Assembly (NCBI GenBank): GCA_025363455.1
Contig: JANYDW010000063.1
Span: 1 to 64,000, forward strand
Length of the DNA stretch: 64,000 bases
From: Oleiharenicola sp.
GTDB lineage: Bacteria > Verrucomicrobiota > Verrucomicrobiia > Opitutales > Opitutaceae
Direction of reading: 5' to 3'
Of the stretch, positions 56,353 through 64,000 are shown piece by piece. The position numbers were made by a program, and so were the translations under genes. The first letter of the stretch is position 1. Each line of letters opens with the position of its first letter. The notes beneath the pieces were generated by a model that saw only the letters and a program-made list of their open reading frames with translations, searched no databases and was not told the origin of the DNA.

Positions 56353-58251
56353 GGTGCGGGGCGACAGCGTTGGCAGGGACCAGTGACGGATCTCCCAGTC
56401 GCCCAATTTCGGATGAGTGAGTTTCCAGTCGCCGGCGGTGCCGGAGGCGACGCGCCAGGGGGTGGATGCGGGGTGATCAGTGCCGGCCCACGATAGGGCG
56501 GCGAGGATCACGGGACCGGTGAGGCGCGCGGTTTTCACCACGGGCGTGGCGTGATACGGCGCGGCGACGTGGCGGCGATCGGTCGAGTCGTCGAGCCGGA
56601 CGTCCCACTCCGCGCCACCGAAGCCGAGCAGGGGCTGGAGCGCGGTGCCCTTCTCGCCGTTGAAAACGGCGAGGGTGGAACCCGCCGTCCCCGGCGGGTT
56701 CAAGCTCGTCCGGAGTCCGGGCTCCACCTGTTGCATCGGCAGTGCGAAGCCGCCTACTCGTAGCACGACGGGCTGGCGGGCGTCGCAATGATGGACGTGC
56801 AGCAGCCAACCGGCGCGCCAGAAAACGAAGGTCTCGACCGAGGTGTTCACCTGGCCGGTCTTGCAGCCCAGGTTCCAACTGTAGCCGAGATGATCGTCGG
56901 TCAGCTCGACGGCGACGGTGGAGTGGCGGCCGAAAATGCGGCCGTCATCGAGGTGCGCGGTGAGCGCGCTGTCGAGGGACACATTTGAGATCTCCGGAAA
57001 AGCATAGGTGAAGTGGACGCCGGTGCGGTAGCTGAGCTTGCTCCATTTCCACGCCCCATAGCGGAGCTGGGTGTTACCGACCATCGAGCCGGCATTGAGG
57101 ATCTCGACGTCACCGCCGGGCACGCTGCGGGTGACGAGACCCGGGGCGGGCATCACGCGGACAAAGCCATGCTCCGCCGGCAGAAGTTGTTCGTCGTCGG
57201 TCCAGAACGCATGGGTAGGCGGCAGCAGGAGCGGGGTGAAGCCCTTGGCCGTCCAGTAAGGCGAGGCGGCACAGGAATATTGCTCGACGATTTTGTCGAA
57301 GCGGTCGGTGAAACCCGCGGCGAGGCAGCCCTGCTTTTGATAGATGGGGCGGGTCAGGAAGAAATCAAGGTTGCGCGTGCAGAGCCGGCGCAACCGGCCG
57401 GGAGCGAGGTCAGTGCAGTTTTCCACGAGGGCGAGGCCGAAGACATTGAGGCCGTTGAATCGGTAGGTGATCGAGCGGCCGAAGGCGGGATGCTCCCCGC
57501 TGGCGGCGAAGAAATGCTGGTAGTCGTCGACAAATAATTTTGCCCAGTTGCGCCAACGGGCGGCGCGGGCCGGATCGGTCGCGCCATGGAGGTGTGTCCA
57601 CATGAGGCCGTAGAAGTGGAAGGCATAGGCGTTGTAGTGGTCGTAGGCCTGGTTGATGCCGTCCTCAAACCAGCCGCCGCCGCGGTGCATGGTCTCCAGC
57701 TGGTTGAGGTGCGCCGTGATCACGGCCCGGTCGGTGCGGTGGGCGCAGCTCTGTTGCCCGAGGAACTCGAGAATGTGCACCGACATGAACAGGTGGTTGT
57801 TGTTGACGATGCCGCCGCCGCGGCAGGTGGCGAACCAGCGGCAGACCTGCGCCTGTTCGTCGGGCGTGAGCGGGGTCCACAGATCGCGGGTGGCGAGCTG
57901 GAGTGCGATGGACATCAGGCCCATCTCGACATGGTGCTGATGGTACGAGGCGTCGGGGCCCCAGTAGTGGGGACCGCTGGGGTCGGTGCCGGCGACCAGT
58001 CCCGCCCGAAACCACGTGGCGAGTTTTTCGCGGAACACCGCGTCCTCGGGTTGCGGGACGGACTGGAGCCAGAACGCCGCCAATGTGAGCGGGCGGGCAA
58101 AACTCTCCAACCGGTCAGCCTGTTTGTCGTGGTCGCTGATCGCGCCGGCAATGGCCAGGTCGGCCCGACCGGGCTGCATGAGGGCGGCCAGCGGCTCGAG
58201 CAGGCGGCGGGCCGAATCCTGCCAGTGGCGATACGGGGAAGGCTGGGGCAT
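56344..58251 (-). CDS. DUF2264 domain protein
   Basis: 635 residues, no signal peptide. DUF2264 is an alpha/alpha toroid family found in polysaccharide loci: WGPDASYHQHHVEMGLMSIAL, GGGIVNNNHLFMSVHILEFL, GGGWFEDGINQAYDHYNAYA and FHFYGLMWTHLHG, GRSITYRFNGLNVFGLAL. Possibly a glycan-acting hydrolase or lyase. Followed 26 bp later by the heparinase gene on the same strand, preceded by the dehydrogenase paralogue B. Confidence 0.85.
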   Translation of the reverse strand: MPQPSPYRHWQDSARRLLEPLAALMQPGRADLAIAGAISDHDKQADRLESFARPLTLAAFWLQSVPQPEDAVFREKLATWFRAGLVAGTDPSGPHYWGPDASYHQHHVEMGLMSIALQLATRDLWTPLTPDEQAQVCRWFATCRGGGIVNNNHLFMSVHILEFLGQQSCAHRTDRAVITAHLNQLETMHRGGGWFEDGINQAYDHYNAYAFHFYGLMWTHLHGATDPARAARWRNWAKLFVDDYQHFFAASGEHPAFGRSITYRFNGLNVFGLALVENCTDLAPGRLRRLCTRNLDFFLTRPIYQKQGCLAAGFTDRFDKIVEQYSCAASPYWTAKGFTPLLLPPTHAFWTDDEQLLPAEHGFVRVMPAPGLVTRSVPGGDVEILNAGSMVGNTQLRYGAWKWSKLSYRTGVHFTYAFPEISNVSLDSALTAHLDDGRIFGRHSTVAVELTDDHLGYSWNLGCKTGQVNTSVETFVFWRAGWLLHVHHCDARQPVVLRVGGFALPMQQVEPGLRTSLNPPGTAGSTLAVFNGEKGTALQPLLGFGGAEWDVRLDDSTDRRHVAAPYHATPVVKTARLTGPVILAALSWAGTDHPASTPWRVASGTAGDWKLTHPKLGDWEIRHWSLPTLSPRTHL

Positions 58252-58319
58252 TTTCGATTGGGGATTCTCGATTTTCGAGGGGCGGAGGCGCCGCCTGATT
58301 TTCTAGAAATCGAAAATCC

Positions 58320-59324
58320 CTAGGTGCTGGTGTCGTACACCGCGGGGGTGATGACGGCCTGCAGCGGCCGGTCGGCCGCGTAGGCGGCGAGATTCTCCAA
58401 GGCAAATCTGCCGGCATCACGCCGTCGGTCGGAGGTCGGGCCCGCGATGTGCGGCGTGAGCGTGACGTTGCGCAGCCCGCGGAAGGGCGAGTCGACGGGC
58501 AGCGGTTCGACGCCGTAGACGTCCAGCCCGATCATGATTTTACCCTCCTGGGCGACGCGCAGCAAAGCAGCCTCGTTCACGACCGCGCCGCGGCCGACAT
58601 TAACGAAGACCCCGCCCGGGCGGATGAGGCGAAGATGTTTTTCCTGCACAGCGCCCTCGGTGTGGGAATTTAACGGGGCGAGTTCGACGATGATGTCATT
58701 CTCGGCGAAGAGCGCCTCCAGTGACGGCGCCCGGCTGATGCCGTGCCTGGCCTCGATCTGGCGAGTGAGATCGGGCGCGAAACTGGTGATCGTGACATTG
58801 AAGGGGCGGAGCAGCTGGACGAGTTCGCGGGCAATCTGCCCGAAGCCGTGCAGACCGATGCGACGGCCAAAAAGCGAGGCGGTCTCGGTGCCGCCGTTTT
58901 TCCATCCACCCTCATTGTGCATGGCGAGGGTCCAGTGGGTGGCGCGGCGCAAGCAGGAGAGGATGTGGAAAAGCGCCCATTCCGCGACGATCCGGCTGAT
59001 GGAGCCTCCCCAATTGGTCACGAGCAGGCCCCGCTCTAGTTGCTCGCGGCTGACCAGGCGGCGGATGGATCCGCAGAGATAGCACACGTAGCGGAGTCGC
59101 GGCGGCAGGGTGGCGGGCAGCGGCGGGGTTTTCCAGCAGGCCAGCAACACCTCGGGATCGGTCGCGGCGAAAATCGCGGCAAAATCAGCGGCAGACTTTC
59201 CCGTCGGATCCCAAGTTGAAAAAACGGGACTGATGTTCCGCACCTGTCCGAACAACGGCTCGGGCAGGAAATCACGAAGTTCCTCGGGGGTGAGCGTGGC
59301 GAGAAGGGCAGTGGGGGGCGGCAT
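58320..59324 (-). CDS. D-isomer-specific 2-hydroxyacid dehydrogenase, paralogue B
   Basis: 334 residues. GLHGFGQIARELVQLL, catalytic Arg in VNVGRGA, Glu in GLDVYGVEP and His in TPHIAGPT, terminal VYDTST. Close paralogue of the product of 48046-49026. The N-terminal ~50 residues differ most, which may alter substrate choice. Followed by the DUF2264 gene, preceded by the ManA-like gene (12 bp gap). Confidence 0.9.
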   Translation of the reverse strand: MPPPTALLATLTPEELRDFLPEPLFGQVRNISPVFSTWDPTGKSAADFAAIFAATDPEVLLACWKTPPLPATLPPRLRYVCYLCGSIRRLVSREQLERGLLVTNWGGSISRIVAEWALFHILSCLRRATHWTLAMHNEGGWKNGGTETASLFGRRIGLHGFGQIARELVQLLRPFNVTITSFAPDLTRQIEARHGISRAPSLEALFAENDIIVELAPLNSHTEGAVQEKHLRLIRPGGVFVNVGRGAVVNEAALLRVAQEGKIMIGLDVYGVEPLPVDSPFRGLRNVTLTPHIAGPTSDRRRDAGRFALENLAAYAADRPLQAVITPAVYDTST

Positions 59325-59336
59325 GGGGACAAGGGG

Positions 59337-60413
59337 TCAGAGCGGAGGCAGGCATTCCAGAATCTCGCAACCGGGGGTGGGGGCGTATTCCAGCGTGAGG
59401 CCGGCCGGGCAGAAATATTTGTCGTACCGCCGGAGGGAGTGGGTCTCGCCACCGACCGTGATGGTGCAGGTGCCGGCCGTGAGAATGCCGATGTGGAAAC
59501 TGGTCTCGTGCTTGGCGGCCGGTCCGGCGAGGTGCGTCTTGAGCACGCGGAAGCAGGGGGTCTGGGCGGGACCGAGCAGCTCATCCTGCCGCGAACCGGG
59601 CCCAAGGTCGCGCGCGAGCCGAGGGCGACAGCGGTAGTCGCGTTCGATGGTTTCCCGCGAGTAGCGGTTGAAGTTGATGAGCGAGAGACCGAATTCGAGG
59701 CCGCGACCCATGAAACGGGCGGCCTCGGGCAGGACATAGCCCGCCCGCTCGAACTCATAGCGCACGGCGAAATCGGTGGGTTCCTGGATTTCGATCATGA
59801 AGACGCCTTCGCCCAGCGCATGGGGAAAACCGCCGGGAATCAAAAAGGTGTCGCCGATCTCCACCGGGATCTTCTCGAAACAGCGCTCCATCGCTGCGGT
59901 GTCCTGCGTCTCGATCCAGCGGGCGAGCTCGGTGGGCGCCGGGGGATTTTGGAAACCCATGTAAAGATAGGGGGCGGTGATACCTTCGCGCACGCCCAGG
60001 ATATGGTAGGCCTCGGTCTTGCCGCTGGGCGAATGGAGGAACTTTTGGGCGAACTCGCGCGAGGGATGGCACTGGAAATGGAGCCGGATGGCCGAGTCGA
60101 GGAACTTGACCAGCAGCATCGGCGCGGGGCCGTGACGGTCGAGGTGCGGCGCGCCGAGAAAATAGGTGGCATCGGATGCGATTAGCTCGCGGAAGTCGTG
60201 GGTCACACCGCCGACCACGACTGGCGAGACGCCCTCGTAATGCTGCTCGCGTCCCGGGATGGTGGAGCGGGTGACGGAGCCGATCCAGTCCTCGGCAAGG
60301 TGGGAGTCCTGCGGGGTCGGGGCGCCGGCGAGACGATCAAGGGTGGCACCGCCCGGGTAGGTGCGCCACACCCGGTTGGCCGGAAGCAGAACGAGTTTAT
60401 TCCGATGGTCCAT
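59337..60413 (-). CDS. class I mannose-6-phosphate isomerase-like protein
   Basis: 358 residues. Type I PMI cupin: zinc-site segments LHFQCHPS (His), KTEAYHILGVRE (Glu) and PGGFPHALGEGVFMIEIQEP (His), and an Arg-containing region AVRYEFERAG. Interconverts mannose 6-phosphate and fructose 6-phosphate or an analogue. A C-terminal cupin-like portion (SFHIGILTAGTCTITVGGET) resembles sugar-binding cupins. ATG at 60413. Confidence 0.88.
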   Translation of the reverse strand: MDHRNKLVLLPANRVWRTYPGGATLDRLAGAPTPQDSHLAEDWIGSVTRSTIPGREQHYEGVSPVVVGGVTHDFRELIASDATYFLGAPHLDRHGPAPMLLVKFLDSAIRLHFQCHPSREFAQKFLHSPSGKTEAYHILGVREGITAPYLYMGFQNPPAPTELARWIETQDTAAMERCFEKIPVEIGDTFLIPGGFPHALGEGVFMIEIQEPTDFAVRYEFERAGYVLPEAARFMGRGLEFGLSLINFNRYSRETIERDYRCRPRLARDLGPGSRQDELLGPAQTPCFRVLKTHLAGPAAKHETSFHIGILTAGTCTITVGGETHSLRRYDKYFCPAGLTLEYAPTPGCEILECLPPL

Positions 60414-60421
60414 GGTCGGGA

Positions 60422-60631
60422 TCAGATGACGGCGCTTAAACCCCCATCGACCGTGAGGATCCCGCCGTTGATGAAGTCGGCGGCGGGCGAGGCAAGAAAA
60501 ACGCAGGCGCCGGTCAGATCGTCGGCCAAGCCCCAGCGTCCGGCCGGTGCCGCCGGTGCGCGCCCGATGCCTGGGGAGGATCCGGTAACCAAAGCGCGGC
60601 GGCCCGCGAGGTGGAAGGAAGGCGAGGGCAT
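60422..60631 (-). pseudogene. SDR remnant with internal deletion
   Basis: 69 codons join the N-terminus of an SDR ([20 protein letters not shown]) directly to its C-terminus ([20 protein letters not shown], then [19 protein letters not shown]). The catalytic Ser-Tyr-Lys part, about 170 residues, is missing, and the frame is kept. The end resembles gluconate 5-dehydrogenase/KduD-type SDRs, fitting the cluster's uronate theme. Lies between the symporter and ManA-like genes. Confidence 0.75.
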
Positions 60632-60637
60632 GGGTAA

Positions 60638-62389
60638 TTACGGTTGGGCGGGGCGGCGGGAGATGAAAATAAGGGCCAGACCGACGATGGCGACCAGGCC
60701 GCCGCAGCCCAGAAAGGCGAGGCGGCCGTTGAGCGGGTTGGGAATCATCGCGAGCAGGAGTACAAAACTGCCATAGGTCAGAGAGAGCCACCCCACGGCG
60801 GCAGCTTGACGAGAGTCATTGGCCGCGGCGGCACCCTCCTCTCGGTTGAAGTCGATCGGCGTGTCGAGACGGGTGAGGAAATTTTCCACCTCGGCCCGGT
60901 GGGCCGCCGGACTGGCCCGCCAGAAAAGGGTCGTGAACAGGAACCAGGTGGTGCCCAGCGCGACATTGCCAAACAACTGGATGCCTTGGCGCCAATATTC
61001 CCGCGAGGCGGCATCGAGCACGTGGTCCGGGCTGAAATGTTGCGCCGCCCACTCAGGCGACAGGGTCCGGTCAATCAGCAGGGAACCGATGAATCCCACG
61101 AGCACCGTGCTCCACCCCGACCAGGAGGGCGTGCGCCGGATGAGCAGGGCCAGCACCAACGGCACCGTGATGGGCACCCCGATCAGGATGGTCACCCGCT
61201 GCATGTAGAGGAAAAGGTTGAACTCCTTCAGCTGGCTCATGCGCAGGGCGACCGCGATGATGGTGAGGCCCAGGCCCAGCGTGATGATCTTGCCGGCCTT
61301 GAGCAGGTGGGCGTCGGCGGCCGATGGGCGGCACACCGGTTGGTAGAAATTCTTGATGAAGATACCCGCGCTCTTGTTGAGGCCGGCGTCCATCGCCGAC
61401 ATCGTGGCGGCGAAGATCCCGCTCACGAGCAACCCCAACATGCCCACGGGGGCCACGGCGCGGGTGATGGCGATGAAGGCCGCCTCATCGGGGTGATCGA
61501 GGGTGGGGAACTGGCTGTGCAGATCGGGAAACAGCGCACGCGCGGCCATCGGCGGAATAAACCAGATCACAATGCCCACGAGATACAGGCCGCTGCCGAG
61601 CAACCCCGCCCAGCGGGCCTGCCGGCTGTCCTTGACGCTGAGATACCGATTCGCGTCCAGCAGGTTATTGCAGCTGATCAGTTGTTTCAGCAGCATCGCC
61701 GCGCACCAGAGCGCGAGAAAGTCCTTGTTTCCGAGTGCGCCGAGATCGAGGTGGGCGGCGGGCAGCCGGGCGACGAATCCGCCCCAGCCGCCCAGATGGA
61801 GCAGGGCGAGCACGGTGATGGTCAGGCAGACGGGCATGAGGATCAGCATCTGGATGAAATCGCCGGCGATGACGGCCCAGCTGCCCCCCAGCAGCGCGAT
61901 GGAGAGCACCACCAGACCGAGGACGACAATGGTCAGGGCGAGGTCGAAACCGAAGACCGCCGCGAAAAACACCGCCACCGCGTTGAGGTGGAGCGTGGCC
62001 TGCAGGGTGCCGAGCGGCAGCTGGAACCAGGTGAAAACCTGCTCGTTGACCCGGCCGAAGCGCAAGCGCACGGCCTCGATGCCCGTGACCACGCGCATCT
62101 GGCGGAACTTGGGGGCAAAGTGCAGGGCGCTGAGCAGGAAGCCGAGGGAGTTCGCGATGTAGATGACGATGATCGGCCACCCGTCACCGTAGGCTTTGCT
62201 CGCCGCGCCGGTCAGGGTCCAGGCGCTGAACGACATCATGAACGCCGAGCCGCCCACCATCCACCAGAGGGCTTTCCCGCCCCCGCGGAAATAATCGCTG
62301 ACGTTGGTGACAAACCGGCGGAACACCCAACTGATCGCCAGCATGAAGCAGAAATAGAAGACCAGGACGGCGTAATCGTAGCGGGTCAT
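60638..62389 (-). CDS. SSS-family sodium:solute symporter
   Basis: 583 residues, about 14 TM segments. Sodium-solute symporter features: MMSFSAWTLTGAASKAYGDG near the N-terminus, an Asn-rich SCNNLLDANRYLSVKDSRQA segment, SGIFAATMSAMDAGLNKSAG. Probably imports a mono- or disaccharide (uronate or fucose). Upstream of it lies a short A/T-rich spacer and then the LacI gene, so LacI control is likely. Confidence 0.9.
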   Translation of the reverse strand: MTRYDYAVLVFYFCFMLAISWVFRRFVTNVSDYFRGGGKALWWMVGGSAFMMSFSAWTLTGAASKAYGDGWPIIVIYIANSLGFLLSALHFAPKFRQMRVVTGIEAVRLRFGRVNEQVFTWFQLPLGTLQATLHLNAVAVFFAAVFGFDLALTIVVLGLVVLSIALLGGSWAVIAGDFIQMLILMPVCLTITVLALLHLGGWGGFVARLPAAHLDLGALGNKDFLALWCAAMLLKQLISCNNLLDANRYLSVKDSRQARWAGLLGSGLYLVGIVIWFIPPMAARALFPDLHSQFPTLDHPDEAAFIAITRAVAPVGMLGLLVSGIFAATMSAMDAGLNKSAGIFIKNFYQPVCRPSAADAHLLKAGKIITLGLGLTIIAVALRMSQLKEFNLFLYMQRVTILIGVPITVPLVLALLIRRTPSWSGWSTVLVGFIGSLLIDRTLSPEWAAQHFSPDHVLDAASREYWRQGIQLFGNVALGTTWFLFTTLFWRASPAAHRAEVENFLTRLDTPIDFNREEGAAAANDSRQAAAVGWLSLTYGSFVLLLAMIPNPLNGRLAFLGCGGLVAIVGLALIFISRRPAQP

Positions 62390-62468
62390 GGGTGGGGAGG
62401 GGAAGCACAGCCCATATTAATAATTATTACATGCCAAGCTATAAATGAAGCCGGTGGGGCCCGGGCGC
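62390..62468. promoter_or_regulatory. symporter promoter region with TAATAATTATTA palindrome
   Basis: TAATAATTATTA (62417-62428) is a perfect palindrome in an A/T-rich stretch (62413-62450) ahead of the symporter start. Related sequence occurs upstream of the TonB receptor gene. Confidence 0.5.
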
Positions 62469-63512
62469 CTACCGGGCGGGGCCGGTCGAGTTGCCCACCA
62501 CGAGGGGCGCAGGCAGCACGAGGTCGCTGTACCCCTCGGCGGGCACGCCTTCGCCGGCGATCAGGCGGGCGGCGGCCTCGCCCAGCTTGTCGGGGCTGGT
62601 GCCGGCGCCGGTGATGCGCAGGGTCCCTTCCACGCTCAGGCGCGAGACGTCGGCCGAGGCCAGGCTGATGTCACCCGGCACCTTCCAGCCCTCGCGTTGC
62701 AGGGCCAGGGCGGCCCCGTAGGACATCTGCGTGTTGTAGGTGACGAAGGCGGTGGGAAAATCCTTCCGCCGGGCGAGTGGCAGCAGCGAATGGATGGCCT
62801 CCGCCCCCTCGGCGCGGTCTGCCTGCTGCACGACAATGGTATAGCGCGAATCCAGCTTGAGGCCGAGCGGCTGCAGGGCGGCGGTGAGCGCGGCGAGCCG
62901 GGCGTCGTGCCGGCCGAGGCCGGCGTTGCCGCCGAGCCATCCGATGCGTTGGTGGCCGAGGTTGAACAAGTGTCGGACCAGCGCGTTGAGGGCCTCGGGT
63001 TCGTTGCCCAGCACGGAGTGGCAGAGCCCGTGATAGCGCGCCGACACGGCGACGACGCGCCGGGTGAGCTTGCACAGTTCGGCCATGAAGGGCCGGGCGA
63101 CCTCGCCCAGCACAACGACCCCACCGAGCCGGTTGCTGGGGTGAAAAAACTGGCGCAGCTTCGCCGGCGTGAGCTCGTCCTCGGCGCCGAGGAAGACCAG
63201 CCGGTGGCCGAGGCGTTCCAGTTCCTGGTGAAGGCCGTGCTGCACGTGGCCGAAGTAGGCACTGGGGATGTAGAGCCGCAACGGTGCGCGCAAAATGTAA
63301 CCGATCTGCCCCACGAGCGACGCGTCGGGGGTCGATTCCACCCGCATGCCTTTCGGCAGGTAGCCCTGGCTGATGGCGCGGTCCCAGATTCGTCGGTAAG
63401 TGTCGGGGTTGATGCCGGCGCTGCGCCCATTGAGCGCCAGCGAGACGAGGGCCTGGGACACACCGAGTTCCTTGGCGAGGAGGGTCTGGGAGATCTTCTT
63501 CTTGGGTCGCAC
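62469..63512 (-). CDS. LacI-family transcriptional regulator
   Basis: 347 residues from a GTG. DNA-binding domain (about 5-60; ISQTLLAKELGVSQALVSLA, NGRSAGINPDTYRRIWDRA) and periplasmic-binding-protein-like ligand domain (about 65-340; VFLGAEDELTPAKLRQFF, GGVVVLGEVARP, RIGWLGGNAGLGRHDARLAA, DISLASADVS, TGAGTSPDKLGEAAARLI). Expected to repress the symporter and perhaps the TonB receptor until a sugar binds. Confidence 0.92.
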   Translation of the reverse strand: MRPKKKISQTLLAKELGVSQALVSLALNGRSAGINPDTYRRIWDRAISQGYLPKGMRVESTPDASLVGQIGYILRAPLRLYIPSAYFGHVQHGLHQELERLGHRLVFLGAEDELTPAKLRQFFHPSNRLGGVVVLGEVARPFMAELCKLTRRVVAVSARYHGLCHSVLGNEPEALNALVRHLFNLGHQRIGWLGGNAGLGRHDARLAALTAALQPLGLKLDSRYTIVVQQADRAEGAEAIHSLLPLARRKDFPTAFVTYNTQMSYGAALALQREGWKVPGDISLASADVSRLSVEGTLRITGAGTSPDKLGEAAARLIAGEGVPAEGYSDLVLPAPLVVGNSTGPAR

Positions 63513-63582
63513 ACGCCGACCATTGATAACTATGAGCTGGATTCAACGACTTATTACTAAAGATCCTCGGGACCGACGTGGA

Positions 63583-63605
63583 ATCGCCTGCAAGCAGGCT
63601 CCTAC
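63583..63605. repeat. REP unit
   Basis: ATCGCCTGCAAGCAGGCTCC followed by TAC; the reverse complement of GTAGGAGCCTGCTTGCAGGC-type units at 34683 and 43092. Confidence 0.75.
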
Positions 63606-63632
63606 ATTCCATCCCCAGAAGCCGACGCTGGG

Positions 63633-64000
63633 TCACACCAGCTCGCTGAGCTTGCGGGCCTGGGGCGAGAGCGCGACCAGGTCGTCCAAGTTGACGGGCT
63701 GGTTCCGCTTGATCGACTCGACGCCGGCGATGCCGACCAGAATGGACGCGGCGCCCTGCTCGTGGCCCGCGAAACGGTGCCAAGGATCAGTGGCGGGCGC
63801 GTCGGCGGCGTAGAAGGAGCGGTTAAGGATCTCATCCGCGCCGCCGTGCGCGCCGGACTGCGCCGGCACCGGGACCAGGTAGCTGTTTTTAAAATGCGGG
63901 AAGACCTTGATCCATTCGCCCTCGGCCTCAGCACCGGGCTTCTCGTCGAGCTTGAAGTCCTTGGGGCGCACGGCGCGGTTCATGTGCGTGCCGATGAACT
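63633..64000 (-). CDS. Gfo/Idh/MocA-type oxidoreductase, partial (C-terminal part)
   Basis: Only the C-terminal ~122 residues lie in the window; the gene continues beyond 64000. Visible: FIGTHMNRAVRPKDF, AHGGADEILNRSF and HEQGAASILVGIAGVESIKR, then NQPVNLDDLVALSP, a pattern typical of the C-terminal end of Gfo/Idh/MocA dehydrogenases that modify sugars. Same strand as the LacI gene. Confidence 0.6.
   Translation of the reverse strand, partial: FIGTHMNRAVRPKDFKLDEKPGAEAEGEWIKVFPHFKNSYLVPVPAQSGAHGGADEILNRSFYAADAPATDPWHRFAGHEQGAASILVGIAGVESIKRNQPVNLDDLVALSPQARKLSELV

Noticed and set aside
60644-62614. 656-residue plus-strand ORF opposite the symporter
   Set aside because: Strongly charged low-complexity translation typical of antisense to a membrane protein gene.

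Overview
The window is high-GC bacterial chromosome, most plausibly from Verrucomicrobiota, family Opitutaceae or a close relative. This is inferred from gene content, not from a marker gene: a pyrophosphate-type phosphofructokinase, ECF sigma factors with long C-terminal extensions, an exosortase/PEP-CTERM locus, many secreted carbohydrate-active enzymes, start codons that mostly lack a Shine-Dalgarno sequence, and intergenic regions full of palindromic repeats. No rRNA, tRNA, CRISPR array or transposase was recognised.

Layout. 233-4031: secreted sialate O-acetylesterase, CE15-type glucuronoyl esterase and an SDR dehydrogenase. 4032-5843: a RelE/ParE-Phd toxin-antitoxin pair and a small ORF, lying between two eroded extra copies of the SDR gene's 3' end. 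5844-18079: housekeeping genes (UvrC, CinA, a GIY-YIG nuclease, DNA polymerase III delta, a methyltransferase, adenylosuccinate lyase, PPi-PFK, a flotillin-like SPFH protein). 18429-34349: PL10 pectate lyase, HtrA-like protease, Na+/H+ antiporter, VWA protein, response regulator-HDOD protein, TolB-like protein, FKBP lipoprotein, a sigma factor fused to a TonB C-terminal domain with a partner gene, cysteine synthase, a frameshifted conserved gene, a histidine kinase and a YceH/DUF480 protein. 35047-37323: a compact exosortase locus (tiny Asn/Gly-rich PEP-CTERM protein, exosortase, EpsI-like protein). 37482-42483: a glycosidase-like protein, a Phd-YoeB toxin-antitoxin pair, an esterase, and an AT-richer island of unknown genes ending in a DUF4160-type protein. 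42516-64000: a large carbohydrate catabolism region.

The catabolic region is mostly on the minus strand. It holds a GH88 unsaturated uronyl hydrolase, GH29 fucosidase, heparinase II/III-type lyase, a DUF2264 protein, a TonB-dependent receptor, two paralogous 2-hydroxyacid dehydrogenases, two TIM-barrel isomerases, Gfo/Idh/MocA oxidoreductases, an SDR, a mannose-6-phosphate isomerase-like protein, an SSS symporter, a LacI regulator and an XRE-cupin regulator. Together these suggest uptake and breakdown of a fucose- and uronate-containing polysaccharide. No SusD-like partner is seen.

Most striking points: (i) the sigma-TM-TonB fusion; (ii) the exosortase locus with one 83-residue substrate beside it; (iii) a REP-like element sitting in frame inside an SDR coding sequence; (iv) repeated SDR tails around toxin-antitoxin genes; (v) several REP-like families sharing a GTAG foot, one family flanking a GIY-YIG nuclease gene; (vi) an AT-rich island of unrecognised genes; (vii) a frameshifted conserved gene and an internally deleted SDR remnant.
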